This document shows, in pieces, positions 1 through 8,860 of a stretch of DNA of 64,000 bases. Source of the DNA: Sphaerisporangium corydalis (GTDB lineage Bacteria; Actinomycetota; Actinomycetes; Streptosporangiales; Streptosporangiaceae); contig NZ_JANZYP010000037.1 in the NCBI RefSeq assembly GCF_025506355.1, positions 26,636 through 90,635 on the forward strand, written 5' to 3'. The translations under genes were made by a program, and so were the position numbers. Each line of letters starts with the position of its first letter. The first letter of the stretch is position 1. The notes beneath the pieces are model-generated. The model had not been told where the DNA came from. It ran no database searches and was given only the letters and a program-made list of their open reading frames with translations.

Positions 1-59
1 TGGAGCTCCGCCCATGATCGGTGGCGGCGCCCGAGGCAGCCGTGACATCGGGGGCGGTG

Positions 60-959
60 ATGAGGGAGCCCGTCGTCGTGGGCACCGACGGCTCCCCGCC
101 CGCGCTGGCCGCAGTGCGCTGGGCAGCCGACGACGCGGTCTGGCGCGGGCGGGGCCTGCGCGTCGTCCACGTCGTCGACCCGTCGGTCTTCGGCCAGGCG
201 TTCGGCACGCCGCCCGGCTTTCGGGACTCGATGTCCGCACGCTCGCGGGAGATCCTCGCCGAGGCCGCCAAGGCGGCCCAGGACCGGGTGCCCGGCCTGT
301 GGGTGGAGATGGTGTCCCGCGCCGGGTACGCGCGCACAGAGCTGCTCGAGGAGGCGCGCGAGGCCGGTGAGCTGGTGGTCGGCACCCGGGGACTCGGCGG
401 GTTCCTGGGTCTGGTGCTCGGCTCGGTGTCGATGGGCGTCGCCGGGCACGCCGACTGCCCGGTCGTCGTGGCGGGCAACCCGCAGGAGGCCGTGCACGGG
501 GAGATCGTCGTCGGCCATGACGGGTCGCCGGAGTCGGAGGCCGCGCTGGAGTACGCCTTCGAGGAGGCCGCGCGGCGCGGCGCGCGGCTGCGGGCCCTCT
601 ACGCGTGGCAGGTGTCCGCCTTCCTCCCCATGTTCGCCAGTTACACCCCCGACCTGGAAAGGGTCTACGACATGGGCAGGCTGGCGGCCCACGAGCAGCT
701 CCGCCCCTGGCGGGACAAGTACCCGGCGGTCGAGCTCCGCGACGTGACCGTGCGCGCGCATCCGGTCGAGGCACTGGCGGAGGCGTCCGCGAAGGCGGAC
801 CTGCTCGTGGTGGGCTCGCGGGGCAGGAGCGGCCTCGGATCGGCCGTGCTGGGGTCGGTCAGCCACGGGGTTCTCCACCACGCCTACAGCCCGGTCGCCG
901 TCGTGCGCTCACGACCGCGCCCACCGGCGCCGGGCGATCCCCGGACGGCCCCCGCCTAG
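60..959 (+). CDS. Universal stress protein, tandem UspA domains
   Basis: Two UspA folds in tandem, about residues 4-140 and 152-290 of 299. Each begins with a beta strand ending in an acidic Asp-Gly-Ser motif (VVVGTDGS, IVVGHDGS). Each ends with the ATP-binding Gly-rich signature (GTRGLGGFLG...GSVS and GSRGRSGLG...GSVS), so ATP binding is expected in both halves. The family is cytosolic and induced by stress or stationary phase. I chose the ATG at 60 because the Usp fold begins directly after it and a G-rich stretch lies just upstream. In-frame GTG codons at 21 and 57 are possible, and upstream sequence is cut by the window edge. A hairpin at 961-982 follows the stop. Confidence 0.9.
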   Translation: MREPVVVGTDGSPPALAAVRWAADDAVWRGRGLRVVHVVDPSVFGQAFGTPPGFRDSMSARSREILAEAAKAAQDRVPGLWVEMVSRAGYARTELLEEAREAGELVVGTRGLGGFLGLVLGSVSMGVAGHADCPVVVAGNPQEAVHGEIVVGHDGSPESEAALEYAFEEAARRGARLRALYAWQVSAFLPMFASYTPDLERVYDMGRLAAHEQLRPWRDKYPAVELRDVTVRAHPVEALAEASAKADLLVVGSRGRSGLGSAVLGSVSHGVLHHAYSPVAVVRSRPRPPAPGDPRTAPA

Positions 960-960
960 A

Positions 961-982
961 CCCCCCGAACGCCATCGGGGGT
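961..982. terminator. Bidirectional hairpin terminator
   Basis: Arms CCCCCGA (962-968) and TCGGGGG (975-981) with a 6-nt loop lie between two convergent genes, the stress protein and the PP2C phosphatase. There is no U-tract, as is common in actinomycetes. Confidence 0.6.
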
Positions 983-988
983 GCCCGG

Positions 989-2062
989 TCAGGCCGGGGG
1001 CCCGGCCGGCTCGCGGCAGCGGAGCAGCAGCATCGCCGCGTCGTCGTGCAGCGGCGCGTCGACGTGCGCCACCAGGTCGAGCCTGAGCGCCTCCAGGGCC
1101 GCCTCGGGGTTCTCGTTCTTGAGCAGGAAGGCCCGGTCGGGAAGCGGGTAGAACCGGCCGGCGCGGTCGCGGGCCTCGATCACCCCGTCGGTGTACAGCA
1201 GGATCTGGTCGCCGGGCCCGAACGCCACCTGGTGCGGGTCGGGTCCCTCGACCTCCAGGACGGCGAGGCCGAGCGGCGGCGCGGTCTCGACCGGTTCCGC
1301 GAGCGTCATCGCGCCGTTGGCGTAGAGGATCAGCGGGGGAGGGTGCCCGTAGTTCAGGAGCGTGAGCTTCCCGCCGGAGTCGGCCTCGACCAGGATCGCG
1401 GTCACGAACTCCTCGCCGGAGAGGCGCCGGTTGAGCGCCTTCTCCAGCCGCCCGCTGACGGCGCGCAGGTCGGGCTCGTCGTGGGCGGCCTCGCGGAACG
1501 CGCCCAGCACGAGCGCCGCCGTCTCGACCGCCTCCAGCCCCTTGCCCTGCACGTCCCCGACGATCGCGCGGACCCCGCCCGGCCCGGTGACGACCTCGTA
1601 CAGGTCGCCGCCGATGCGCGCCTCGGCGTTGGCCGAGGTGTAGGAGACGGCCGCGACGAGGTGGCCGGCCCGCCGGGGGACCGGCCGGAGCAGGACCCGC
1701 TGCGCCACCTCGGCCACCGACCGCACCGAGGCCAGCTCGCGCTCGCGGCGCTGCCGCCCCACCGTGGCGAGGATGCTCGCGGCGGTGACGCCGGTGATCG
1801 AGATGAGGATCATGTTGCTCTGCCGGTCGCCGAAGAGCCCGTTGTACAGCGCGAGGAGCAGGGACAACGCCAGCGCCACGACGCCGATCACGACCGTGCG
1901 CCGGACGCCGCCGACGAGGCTGGCGAACGCGGGGCCGACGGCCAGCAGGGAGAGGTAGCCGAGGTCGGGGCCGGTCAGCAGGTCCACGGCGGCCACCACG
2001 CCGAGCGAGGCGATCGGCAGCGCCGCCATGAGCCGCTGCGTCTTGCGATGGACCAGGGTCAT
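989..2062 (-). CDS. Membrane-anchored PP2C/SpoIIE-type serine phosphatase
   Basis: A 357-residue protein. Hydrophobic segments at about residues 12-95 form several membrane spans, and residues 130-350 form a SpoIIE/RsbU-type PP2C domain. Metal-binding motifs are visible: GGDLYEV, GDVQGKG, LLYTDGVIEAR and HDDAAML. The family dephosphorylates STAS anti-anti-sigma proteins to release sigma factors. The sensor here is probably the membrane part, as no GAF, PAS or HAMP domain is seen. STAS genes occur at 19668 and 36293 in this window, but no partner is adjacent. Start ATG at 2062. Confidence 0.85.
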   Translation of the reverse strand: MTLVHRKTQRLMAALPIASLGVVAAVDLLTGPDLGYLSLLAVGPAFASLVGGVRRTVVIGVVALALSLLLALYNGLFGDRQSNMILISITGVTAASILATVGRQRRERELASVRSVAEVAQRVLLRPVPRRAGHLVAAVSYTSANAEARIGGDLYEVVTGPGGVRAIVGDVQGKGLEAVETAALVLGAFREAAHDEPDLRAVSGRLEKALNRRLSGEEFVTAILVEADSGGKLTLLNYGHPPPLILYANGAMTLAEPVETAPPLGLAVLEVEGPDPHQVAFGPGDQILLYTDGVIEARDRAGRFYPLPDRAFLLKNENPEAALEALRLDLVAHVDAPLHDDAAMLLLRCREPAGPPA

Positions 2063-2484
2063 GGGCGCCCCGCATCCGTCATGGTGGACCGCCGATCACG
2101 CTCGCACGGAACGCGTCGTGGAACCCGGGAATGGCGTCGCGGCGCGCGCTCATGCGCGATCCGCTTATCAGGAGAATCACCGGTGACCGCGAAAAGGGGT
2201 AAATCCGACCAGTCACCGCCTGGGCGAGTAAGCATCTCGGCGACCTCACATCACCAACGAACTGGACGCTCTTCAGCGTCTGAGAGCCGGGCCAGGCCTG
2301 CCCGAGCGCGGTTCGAGCCGGGAGGTCGCTGAAGGCCTCATGAATCGAACCTTACTCTGGGATACGGCAAATGGGACTGGTTCGATATAGGTCTTTGGCT
2401 TTCCGCCCGCGGTCCGCACCGGGAAACCGGTAATTACCCGATAAAGTGAAAAATGGTGATGAGACGGGTAATCAAGCGGCCGGG
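2063..2484. other. Intergenic region, no gene recognised
   Basis: About 420 bp, less GC-rich than its surroundings. It holds an inverted repeat ATCGAACC (2344-2351) / GGTTCGAT (2379-2386) with 27 nt between the arms. It also contains the presumed promoter of the leftward PP2C gene. No credible coding sequence or RNA gene was seen. Confidence 0.4.
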
Positions 2485-2715
2485 TCAGGCCTCTGAACGC
2501 TCCCGGACGACGGGTTTCACCTGCAGCTCGCCGAGCAGGTCCCGCGTCGCCGCGGCGATGACCTCCACGGCGCGCTCGAAGGTCTCCGCGTTGCGCGCCG
2601 ACGGCGCGCGGAAACCCGAGATCTTGCGGACGTACTGCAGGGCGGCGGCCCGCACGTCATCGTCGGTGACGTCGCTGGTGTAGGGCTCGCGAAGGGTTTT
2701 GATACTCCGGCACAT
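2485..2715 (-). CDS. DUF2277 family protein
   Basis: A 76-residue protein beginning MCRSIKTLREPY, the hallmark N-terminus of the DUF2277 family. It is followed by the conserved stretch DDDVRAAALQYVRKISGFR and a helical end. Function is unknown; the family is widespread in actinobacteria and of this length. I chose the ATG at 2715 over an upstream in-frame start at 2733 because the family begins exactly with MCR. It is a single gene reading leftward, separated from the M28 peptidase gene by a terminator hairpin. Confidence 0.85.
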   Translation of the reverse strand: MCRSIKTLREPYTSDVTDDDVRAAALQYVRKISGFRAPSARNAETFERAVEVIAAATRDLLGELQVKPVVRERSEA

Positions 2716-2834
2716 GACAGGACGGTACGTCATCCCGGCCGGAAGGGCGCGTCCGGCGTGCCCGTTTCAGGGGTGACCCCAGCCGGTCCCGCCGCCCTGG
2801 GGCGGCGTGTGCGGGAGCTGGCCGGAACGCGAAA

Positions 2835-2876
2835 GCGGGTGGCCCCGCGCCCCTTCAGGAGCGCGCGGCCACCCGC
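2835..2876 (-). terminator. Terminator of the M28 peptidase gene
   Basis: A perfect 10-bp stem GCGGGTGGCC (2835-2844) / GGCCACCCGC (2867-2876), with an inner GCGC/GCGC pairing. It lies 12 bp past the stop of the leftward peptidase gene. Confidence 0.75.
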
Positions 2877-2887
2877 GTGGTGATCGA

Positions 2888-4444
2888 TCAGCCGACCAGA
2901 CGTCCCTGGACGTCGGTGGCGGCGGGCTTGGCCTTGGCGGTACGTGCCAGGGTGGCCGGCCGGACGTCGGGTCCTGGCAGGTCACGGCTGAACGCGTAGA
3001 CCACGGCGGCCGTCGCGATGGCCCCGGTGTTCAGGGCCAGCGCCTTGTCGTTGATGTTGGCGGTGGTGTCGCACGCCTGGTGGTAGCAGGAGTCGTAGGC
3101 CACACCGGCGGTGCCGCCGAACTGGGTCTGCTCCTCGGCGGTCTTGATGCCCTCGGCGCCGGTGAACAGGCCTCCGGCGGGGATCCCGGCGTCGATGAAC
3201 GGGCCGTAGTCCGAGCGGCCGTCGAAGTCGGTGCCGTTGTGCGCCTGGCGGAGCACGTTGAAGTACTTCTCGAAGAGCTTCTCGATCTCGTCGGATCCGG
3301 GCGGTCCCGCGGGGGCGCCCTCGGCGTCCGAGTCGTCACCGTCGTAGATCTTCAGCGCGTAGTTCGTCGAGGCGATCATGTCGAAGTTGAGGTACAGCTT
3401 GATCTTCGCCTGCTCCGCGGGGGTCAGGACGGAGACGTAGTGCGTCGACCCCAGGAGGTTGAGCTCCTCGGCGCTCCAGAAGGAGAAGCGCAGCTTGTTC
3501 TTCGTGGGGATCTTGGCGAGCTTCGAGGCGATCTCCAGGATCGCGGCGGAGCCCGAGCCGTTGTCGTTGATGCCGGGCCCGGCCAGGACGCTGTCCAGGT
3601 GGGCGCCGAGCTGGACGACCTTGTTCGGGTCGCCCCACTTGGTGTCGGCGATGATGTTCTCGGTGGGCCGCACCTCGCTGGTCGTGTCGGTCTTCAGCCG
3701 GACGACGGTCCCCGCGGTGCCCGCGAGGTCGTTGCCGACGGCGAAGCTCGTGCCGACCACCGGAATCGTGACCGTCGGCGCGCCCAGGGTGCCCTGGAGG
3801 GTGTCGGTACGCCCCTCCTGGCCCTCGTTGAAGATGACGGCCCCGGCCGCGCCCGCGGCCTGCGCGTTCTCCGCCTTCACCTGGAAGGGGCAGGTGCCGC
3901 GCTGCAGCAGGGCGATGTTCCCCGCGGTGAAACCGGCGAAGTCGCTCGCCTCACACCCGGAGGTGGAGCTCGGGTCCGCGGACGGCGGAAGCACCAGGTC
4001 GACGTTCTGGAGCTGCCCGGTGACGTCGCCGGCCCCGGAGTAGGTCATGGTGGCGAACTCGCCGACCGAGCTCCCGTCGGGCGGGGTCGGGGTGTAGACC
4101 CTCGGGTTGGGGGAGATCCGCTGGAACGTGGCGGTGCCGTGCTCCTCGAAGAACGGGAAGTCGAACGGCTGGATCGTGACCTTGTACCCGGCCTTCTTGA
4201 GCTGGCCGGCCACATAGTCGCGGGAGGCGGTGAATCCGGGTGTTCCCGCGGCCCTCGTTCCCCCGTTGGCGTTGGCGATCTGCTGCAGCTTCTGCAGGTG
4301 CTTCTTCACTCCCGGCGCCGTGACCGTGTGGGCCAGGAGCGTGAGGTCGGGATCGGCGGCGGCGGGCAAGGCCGACGCCAGGGGTAGTACCAGAGCGGCC
4401 GTCGCGATGGCGATGCCTGCCCCCTTGCGGAGGGTGAAGCGCAT
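2888..4444 (-). CDS. Secreted M28 family metallopeptidase with PA domain
   Basis: A 518-residue zinc aminopeptidase of the aminopeptidase Y/S type. A Sec signal peptide spans residues 1-30 (cleavage near PAAA-DPD). A protease-associated (PA) domain lies at about 145-250 and the M28 catalytic domain at about 262-490. Visible metal ligands are His282 and Asp285 region (GAHLDS), Asp294 (NDNGSG), Glu326/327 (SAEE), Asp355 (NFDM) and a late His in SCYHQACD. It probably removes N-terminal residues from extracellular peptides. The start at 4444 has an AAGGAG site 7 nt upstream. It stands alone between a terminator and a divergent promoter region. Confidence 0.92.
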   Translation of the reverse strand: MRFTLRKGAGIAIATAALVLPLASALPAAADPDLTLLAHTVTAPGVKKHLQKLQQIANANGGTRAAGTPGFTASRDYVAGQLKKAGYKVTIQPFDFPFFEEHGTATFQRISPNPRVYTPTPPDGSSVGEFATMTYSGAGDVTGQLQNVDLVLPPSADPSSTSGCEASDFAGFTAGNIALLQRGTCPFQVKAENAQAAGAAGAVIFNEGQEGRTDTLQGTLGAPTVTIPVVGTSFAVGNDLAGTAGTVVRLKTDTTSEVRPTENIIADTKWGDPNKVVQLGAHLDSVLAGPGINDNGSGSAAILEIASKLAKIPTKNKLRFSFWSAEELNLLGSTHYVSVLTPAEQAKIKLYLNFDMIASTNYALKIYDGDDSDAEGAPAGPPGSDEIEKLFEKYFNVLRQAHNGTDFDGRSDYGPFIDAGIPAGGLFTGAEGIKTAEEQTQFGGTAGVAYDSCYHQACDTTANINDKALALNTGAIATAAVVYAFSRDLPGPDVRPATLARTAKAKPAATDVQGRLVG

Positions 4445-4678
4445 TCAGCGTCTCCTTGATCCGTGGACGGACGAGCCCCCGAGGTCCTGCTGACCGCCGA
4501 AGCTAGCCGGATTTGACCGTTCCGTGAAGTGCCAAGCCCTTACATGGCGGCATTTTTGTAAGAATCCGCCAAAGATCAACATACGGGGTGATCCGGCGGG
4601 CAAAGTCCCGGCAAGCGGAGTTACCGGGCGCGGAAGGCCGGGGATGGGCCCTACGTCCGCTTACTAACGGAGGCCGTC

Positions 4679-4960
4679 ATGGCGCAGAGAACGACCGACG
4701 CCGCCGGTGGCGCCCGGGCCCGTGCCGTCCGCTCGCGGAGCGTGATGGAGCCCCGGCCGGAGGTCAGCGTGCCGGTGGTCGGGAGCGTGATCGTGCCGCC
4801 GCCCGACCGGCTCGTCTACTACGTGGCGCTGGGCGTGCTCACCGCGCTGGAGATCATCGAATGGCCGATAGCCCTGGTCATCGGGGTCGGCCACTTCCTC
4901 GCCGAGCAGCACGTTTCCCATGCCCTCCAGGAAGTGGGCAAGGCGGTGGAGGCGGTGTGA
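4679..4960 (+). CDS. Small membrane protein, function unknown
   Basis: A 93-residue protein with a disordered basic N-terminus (1-40), one hydrophobic segment at about 46-72 (VYYVALGVLTALEIIEWPIA region) and an amphipathic C-terminal helix. A GGAGG-like site precedes the ATG. It shares a GTGA overlap with the following membrane protein gene, so the two are probably translated together. Family not recognised; a housekeeping membrane role is only a guess. Confidence 0.7.
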   Translation: MAQRTTDAAGGARARAVRSRSVMEPRPEVSVPVVGSVIVPPPDRLVYYVALGVLTALEIIEWPIALVIGVGHFLAEQHVSHALQEVGKAVEAV

Positions 4961-5463
4961 TCCGGGCCGTGCGTGGCGTCGTCTGCCGCTCGATCGTGGC
5001 CGGGGCGCTCGCGGGGGCGGCGGGCACGACGGCCCTGTACGCGGTGACCTACCTCGACCAGGCGACACGCGGCCGCCCGTCCAGCGTCCTGCCGGAGCGC
5101 GCCGCCGCCAAGCTGGCCGGTGCCGCCGGGCTGGACCTCGGCGAGGGAGAGCGGGAGCGCAACCGGGGGCAAGGCCTGGGCGCGCTGCTCGGCATCGCCA
5201 CCGGAGTGGGACTGGGCGCGGCCTACGGTGCGCTGCGCCTCGGCGTGCGGGACGTCGCCGTGCCGGTCGGCGGCGTCTGCGTCGCGACGGCGTCGGTCAT
5301 CGCAGGCAGCGCGCCGCTGGTGGCCCTGGGCCTGACCGACCCGCGCACGTGGGGCCTGGCCGGCTGGCTGTCGGACCTGATCCCGCACCTCGTCTTCGGC
5401 CTGGTCACCGCGTACACCTTCCAGGTGGCGGCGGGCGGCCGGTGGGAACGGGCGCCACGCTGA
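4957..5463 (+). CDS. Integral membrane protein, function unknown
   Basis: A 168-residue protein with about four hydrophobic segments: residues 8-28 (AGALAGAAGTTALYAVTY), 68-90, 95-120 and 130-155. The start is the GTG at 4957, which overlaps the upstream stop as GTGA and implies translational coupling. An in-frame start at 4588 would overlap the whole upstream gene and is unlikely. Family not recognised. The first helix carries glycine-zipper spacing, and residues 30-65 look like an amphipathic cytosolic loop. Confidence 0.7.
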   Translation: MIRAVRGVVCRSIVAGALAGAAGTTALYAVTYLDQATRGRPSSVLPERAAAKLAGAAGLDLGEGERERNRGQGLGALLGIATGVGLGAAYGALRLGVRDVAVPVGGVCVATASVIAGSAPLVALGLTDPRTWGLAGWLSDLIPHLVFGLVTAYTFQVAAGGRWERAPR

Positions 5464-5472
5464 CGCGCCGAA

Positions 5473-5505
5473 GGCCGCCGCCCGCCTGTGCGGCGGCCGG
5501 CGGCC
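5473..5505. terminator. Bidirectional GC hairpin terminator
   Basis: GGCCGCCG (5473-5480) can pair with CGGCGGCC at 5491-5498 or again at 5498-5505. It lies between convergent genes. Confidence 0.5.
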
Positions 5506-5532
5506 TCGCCCTGACGCCGAGGCGTCCGGGTC

Positions 5533-5757
5533 CTACTTGGTGCTGTCGGCCAGGTCGACGAGCGCGGTCGCGGTGCGGAAGAACTTGTTGCGCCCCATGT
5601 CCCCGACCGTGTTGATCCTGAAGGCCTCCCGGAGGAGCTTGGCGTCGCCTTCGCTGACCCCGGCCAGCGCGGACACAGGTGCCTTGACCAGGTCCATGAG
5701 GCTCTTGTTCTCGTATTCCTTGTCGAGCAGTTTCGACAAATCCGCTACATTCCCCAT
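5533..5757 (-). CDS. Small helical protein with helix-hairpin-helix-like core
   Basis: A 74-residue soluble, mostly helical protein. Residues 27-55 (APVSALAGVSEGDAKLLREA, then INTVGDMG) have the pattern of a helix-hairpin-helix element (LAGVSEGDAKLLREAF), which in other families binds DNA or partners. Start ATG at 5757 with GGGGGA upstream. It is a single gene between convergent terminators and the mannanase 3' end. No family name can be given with confidence, and the HhH reading is inference from pattern only. Confidence 0.65.
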   Translation of the reverse strand: MGNVADLSKLLDKEYENKSLMDLVKAPVSALAGVSEGDAKLLREAFRINTVGDMGRNKFFRTATALVDLADSTK

Positions 5758-5899
5758 AAATCCCCCAGTGAGGTGTTCGCCCCGTGTGGAGCGTCAGGCG
5801 AATGGAGACCTTCCCCGTCGGAGTGCGCAACACGGACATGTACCGACAAGACGCGGTAAAGACGCGATGGTGCGTCCTCGGCGGGCGGGGGGATCGGGG

Positions 5900-7525
5900 T
5901 CACGAGGCGGTGCAGGCGTAACCGGAGGGGACCTGGGTGTCGCCGTTCGGGCGGCTCCCCTGGAAGCCGAAGGAGGTCGAGGCGTTCGGCGCCAGCGCTC
6001 CGTTGTGCCCGGCGTTGCGCGCGGTCACCGACGGCCCGCCCGACAGCGTCGCGTTCCACGACCCGGTGATCGTGTGCCCGGACGGCAGGGTGAAGGTCAC
6101 CGTCCAGCCCGTGATCGCGGACGTGCCGGTGTTGGTGACGGTCACCGGCTGGACCACGTAGCCGTTGCTCCACTGCGTCTGCGTGGTGGCGGCCACCGAG
6201 CAGCCGCCGGAGCCCCCGCCGCCACCGGCGGTCGTGGTGAAGGTGACCAGGCTTGAGTTCCCGGACAGGTTGCCCGCGCCGTCGCGCGCCCGGACGTAGA
6301 CCTGGTACTGCGTGCTGGCCGACAGCCCGGTCAGGGTGACCGAGTTGGTGGTGCTCTGACCCATTTGCGGGTCGGTGGTGCCCTGCTCGCGGTAGACGTT
6401 GTAGCCCGCGAGCCCGGACCCGCCCGAGTCGGTGGAGGCGGTCCACGACAGGGTGACACCGCTGGAGGTCACCCCGGAGGCCGCCGGGGTGCCCGGCGTC
6501 GTCGGCGCCGTCGTGTCGGGGGTGCCGCCGCCCGTGTAGATGGTCGCCTGCTTGGAGGTCTGCGCGATGCCGTTGGCGCCGTTGAAGATCCGCGTGCCCC
6601 AGGACGTGAGGCTGCTCGCGTTGAAGTTGTTCGTCATGTCGAGGTACTCGACGCCGCCGCCGTTGCCGCTCCACGACCAGCCGATGTAGCCGAGGCCGCG
6701 CGACTGCGCCTGCGCCATGATGGTGTCCTCGTCGGGGTCGCCGTCGGAGTGCATGTTCCCGAACTCGCCGACCACCAGCGGCAGCCCGGCGGTCTGGAAG
6801 GCCGTGAAGTAGGCGTTGATCTCCGCCGCGGTGTCGAATACCCCGTACATGTGGATGGAGAAGACGGTGTTGCGCTGGGAGTCGGCGCTGAGCACGCTCG
6901 CCGCGTTGTCCCGCATGGTGAACGTCCAGTCCTGGCCCCAGTTGGGCGCGTCCACCATGAGCAGGTGCTGGAAGCCGTTGCTCCGCATCTTGGCGATCGC
7001 GCTGGACGTCGCCTGGGTCCAGCCGCTGACGTTGTTGTTGCCATAGGGCTCGTTGCCGATGTTGATGACGACGTAGTTCTCCTGGCCGGTGAGCGCGCTC
7101 TTGACACTGATCCAGTAGTTGACCGCGGCGTCCAGGGTGTACGCGCCGTCCTGCTCGCCGTACCCGGTCGTGTCGTGGTTCTCCAGGACGCAGATCAGCT
7201 TGTTCGCCTTGCACTGCGCGACGACGTTGGCCACGTCGGTGGCGCTGTTGGCCGGCCAGCGCCCGCCGCTGAGCACCACGCGCACGGTGTTGGCGCCGAG
7301 GGCCTTGATGCCGGCCAGGGAGGACGTCGTCTGGCTGGCGTACCAGACGTGCGGGTGGCTCGCGCCGCGCATGACGAAGCCGCTTCCGTTCGCCTCGACG
7401 ATCTTGGTGCCGCTCACGCGGAGCCCCACCGCCGCGCTCGCGGGCTGCGCGGCGACGAGCATCGAGACGAGGACGGCGAGCAGGGAGAGGACCGCCGTCC
7501 CCGCCAACCTTGGTCGCTTTCTCAT
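5900..7525 (-). CDS. Secreted endo-beta-1,4-mannanase, GH5-FnIII-CBM2
   Basis: A 541-residue protein. A signal peptide spans 1-31 (cut near ASA-AVG). A GH5 domain (about 32-330) resembles the subfamily 8 bacterial mannanases, with SHPHVWY, NTVRVVLSGG, DTTGYGEQ and IGWSWSGNGGGVEYLD. The acid/base Glu159 (NIGNEP) and nucleophile Glu254 (VVGEFG) are present. Next come a fibronectin III linker domain (about 338-428), a Gly-rich hinge and a family 2 cellulose-binding module (about 440-541) with terminal Cys residues. It should act on mannan in plant biomass while bound to cellulose. Two palindromic sites upstream suggest LacI-type control. Confidence 0.92.
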   Translation of the reverse strand: MRKRPRLAGTAVLSLLAVLVSMLVAAQPASAAVGLRVSGTKIVEANGSGFVMRGASHPHVWYASQTTSSLAGIKALGANTVRVVLSGGRWPANSATDVANVVAQCKANKLICVLENHDTTGYGEQDGAYTLDAAVNYWISVKSALTGQENYVVINIGNEPYGNNNVSGWTQATSSAIAKMRSNGFQHLLMVDAPNWGQDWTFTMRDNAASVLSADSQRNTVFSIHMYGVFDTAAEINAYFTAFQTAGLPLVVGEFGNMHSDGDPDEDTIMAQAQSRGLGYIGWSWSGNGGGVEYLDMTNNFNASSLTSWGTRIFNGANGIAQTSKQATIYTGGGTPDTTAPTTPGTPAASGVTSSGVTLSWTASTDSGGSGLAGYNVYREQGTTDPQMGQSTTNSVTLTGLSASTQYQVYVRARDGAGNLSGNSSLVTFTTTAGGGGGSGGCSVAATTQTQWSNGYVVQPVTVTNTGTSAITGWTVTFTLPSGHTITGSWNATLSGGPSVTARNAGHNGALAPNASTSFGFQGSRPNGDTQVPSGYACTAS

Positions 7526-7547
7526 GGGTCACCTTTCTCGTCCGGTA

Positions 7548-7559
7548 TTAACCGGTTAA
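7548..7559. promoter_or_regulatory. Perfect palindrome upstream of mannanase gene
   Basis: TTAACCGGTTAA, a 12-bp perfect palindrome 22 nt before the mannanase start codon. It could be a repressor site overlapping the leader. No known regulator is assigned. Confidence 0.4.
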
Positions 7560-7593
7560 GTCCGGCAAGGTGTGCCGGTGCGGATCGGCTGGG

Positions 7594-7607
7594 TGGGAGC
7601 GCTAACA
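7594..7607. promoter_or_regulatory. LacI/CebR-like operator for the mannanase gene
   Basis: TGGGAGCGCTAACA. The left half equals the half-site of the cellulose-regulator box TGGGAGCGCTCCCA, known for CebR and CelR in actinomycetes. The right half GCTAACA equals the half-site family found three times before araA in this window. It sits 68 bp before the mannanase start. Confidence 0.55.
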
Positions 7608-7819
7608 TCCTCAGCGGGTTTCCCGGAGATGTACACCGCGCCCTCCCGTGCCGCGCGATCCGCACGCCGCTGTGCCCGGCGGACGGCGGCCCGCGCGGCA
7701 CGGCGACCGCCGCGACGTCGCAAGATGCCGCCGCCCGGCGACCGGCCGGCCGCGACGGCCACGCCCGGTCACCGGGAACTCGCTGAAAGTTTCAGCCCCG
7801 GGACCCCTCGGCGAACGGC

Positions 7820-8734
7820 TCACCTGACCGCTTCGGCCAGCAGCTCGCACTGGCGGCCCCAGTCGCCGCCCGCGAAGCTGGCCACCACCCGCCCGGCGCC
7901 GACCGCCGCGAAATCGGCGAGCCGCGCCGCGACCTCCGGCCCGTCGCCGCTCACCAGCAGGTCCTCGGCCTGCGCGGCCGTCAGGCCGTACTCCTCGCTT
8001 GTCAGGTCGCGCACCAGCGCCTCCCTGCTGGGGGACGCCGGGTCGGCGGTCATCGCCACCATCACCCCCGCGGTGATCGCCGGTGGCCGCCGCCCAAGCT
8101 CGCCGGCGAGCTCGGCGAGCCGGGCAGCGTCCTCGGCCACCGTCGCGGGGCCCACCGGCGCGGGGAACCACTCGTCGCCGTACCGCGCCGCGCGGGCCAG
8201 CGCCGCCTCCGACCCGCCTCCGACCAGGACGGGCGGCATGGTCGCGGCGGGGGCGAGCCGGACGGTGGGGGCGCCCGGCAGGTCCTCCACCAGGGTGTCC
8301 TTGCCGGCCATCAGGCCGGGCAGCGCGCGCAGGGCGGTGTCGGTGCGCCTGCCGCGCTCGCGCCGGGGCACCCCCGCCGCGCTCCACGACCTCTCGTGCC
8401 GGTCGCCGCCCGCGCCGACGCCGAGCAGGAGCCGGTCGCCGGACAGGTACTGGAGGGTGGCGAGCTGCTTGGCCACCCACACGACGGGCCGCAGGGGCAG
8501 GACCAGCACCCCGAACCCGAGCCGGATCCGCGTGGTCGACGCCGCCACCGCGGCCATCATCAGCCCGCTGTCCAGGATCGGGCTTCCCGTGCCCGCGATC
8601 AGCTGGTCGGTGATCCACACCGACTCCAGGCCGAGATCCTCGGCGTGCCGGGCGGCTGCGGTCATCCCGCCGGGCATCGCCCCCGGCTGCCCGTCACCTG
8701 AAGTGAGGAAGACTCCGATATGGGGAAGTGTCAT
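7820..8734 (-). CDS. LLM-class (luciferase-like, probably F420-dependent) oxidoreductase
   Basis: A 304-residue TIM-barrel protein of the bacterial luciferase-like superfamily. It has GVFLTSGDG at the N-terminus, ARHAEDLGLESVWITDQL, the family stretch ASTTRIRLGFGVLVLPLRPVVWVAKQLA (quoted here only as a pattern near residues 84-112), LLLGVGAGGD, and PVLVGGGSEAALARAARYGDEWFP. Actinobacterial members usually use F420, less often FMN; the substrate is not predictable. I chose the ATG at 8734, with AAAGGA 8 nt upstream, over an in-frame start at 8839. It lies divergent from an HxlR regulator remnant, a common arrangement for oxidoreductases. Confidence 0.8.
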   Translation of the reverse strand: MTLPHIGVFLTSGDGQPGAMPGGMTAAARHAEDLGLESVWITDQLIAGTGSPILDSGLMMAAVAASTTRIRLGFGVLVLPLRPVVWVAKQLATLQYLSGDRLLLGVGAGGDRHERSWSAAGVPRRERGRRTDTALRALPGLMAGKDTLVEDLPGAPTVRLAPAATMPPVLVGGGSEAALARAARYGDEWFPAPVGPATVAEDAARLAELAGELGRRPPAITAGVMVAMTADPASPSREALVRDLTSEEYGLTAAQAEDLLVSGDGPEVAARLADFAAVGAGRVVASFAGGDWGRQCELLAEAVR

Positions 8735-8860
8735 CGCGGGTCCTTTCGAAGGCCGGATCGTCGGCCGGATGGGCGTCCGCGAGGAGGGCGCCTCCGGCCG
8801 GCCCCCGCCGGCGTGGTCACCTCTGGTGACCGGCTCCATCCTGGGGGGCCGTGAACCGCC

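Noticed and set aside
2310..2330. GGTTCGAG resembling a tRNA T-loop
   Set aside because: The flanking bases do not form a 5-bp T-stem, and no acceptor, D or anticodon stem is present.
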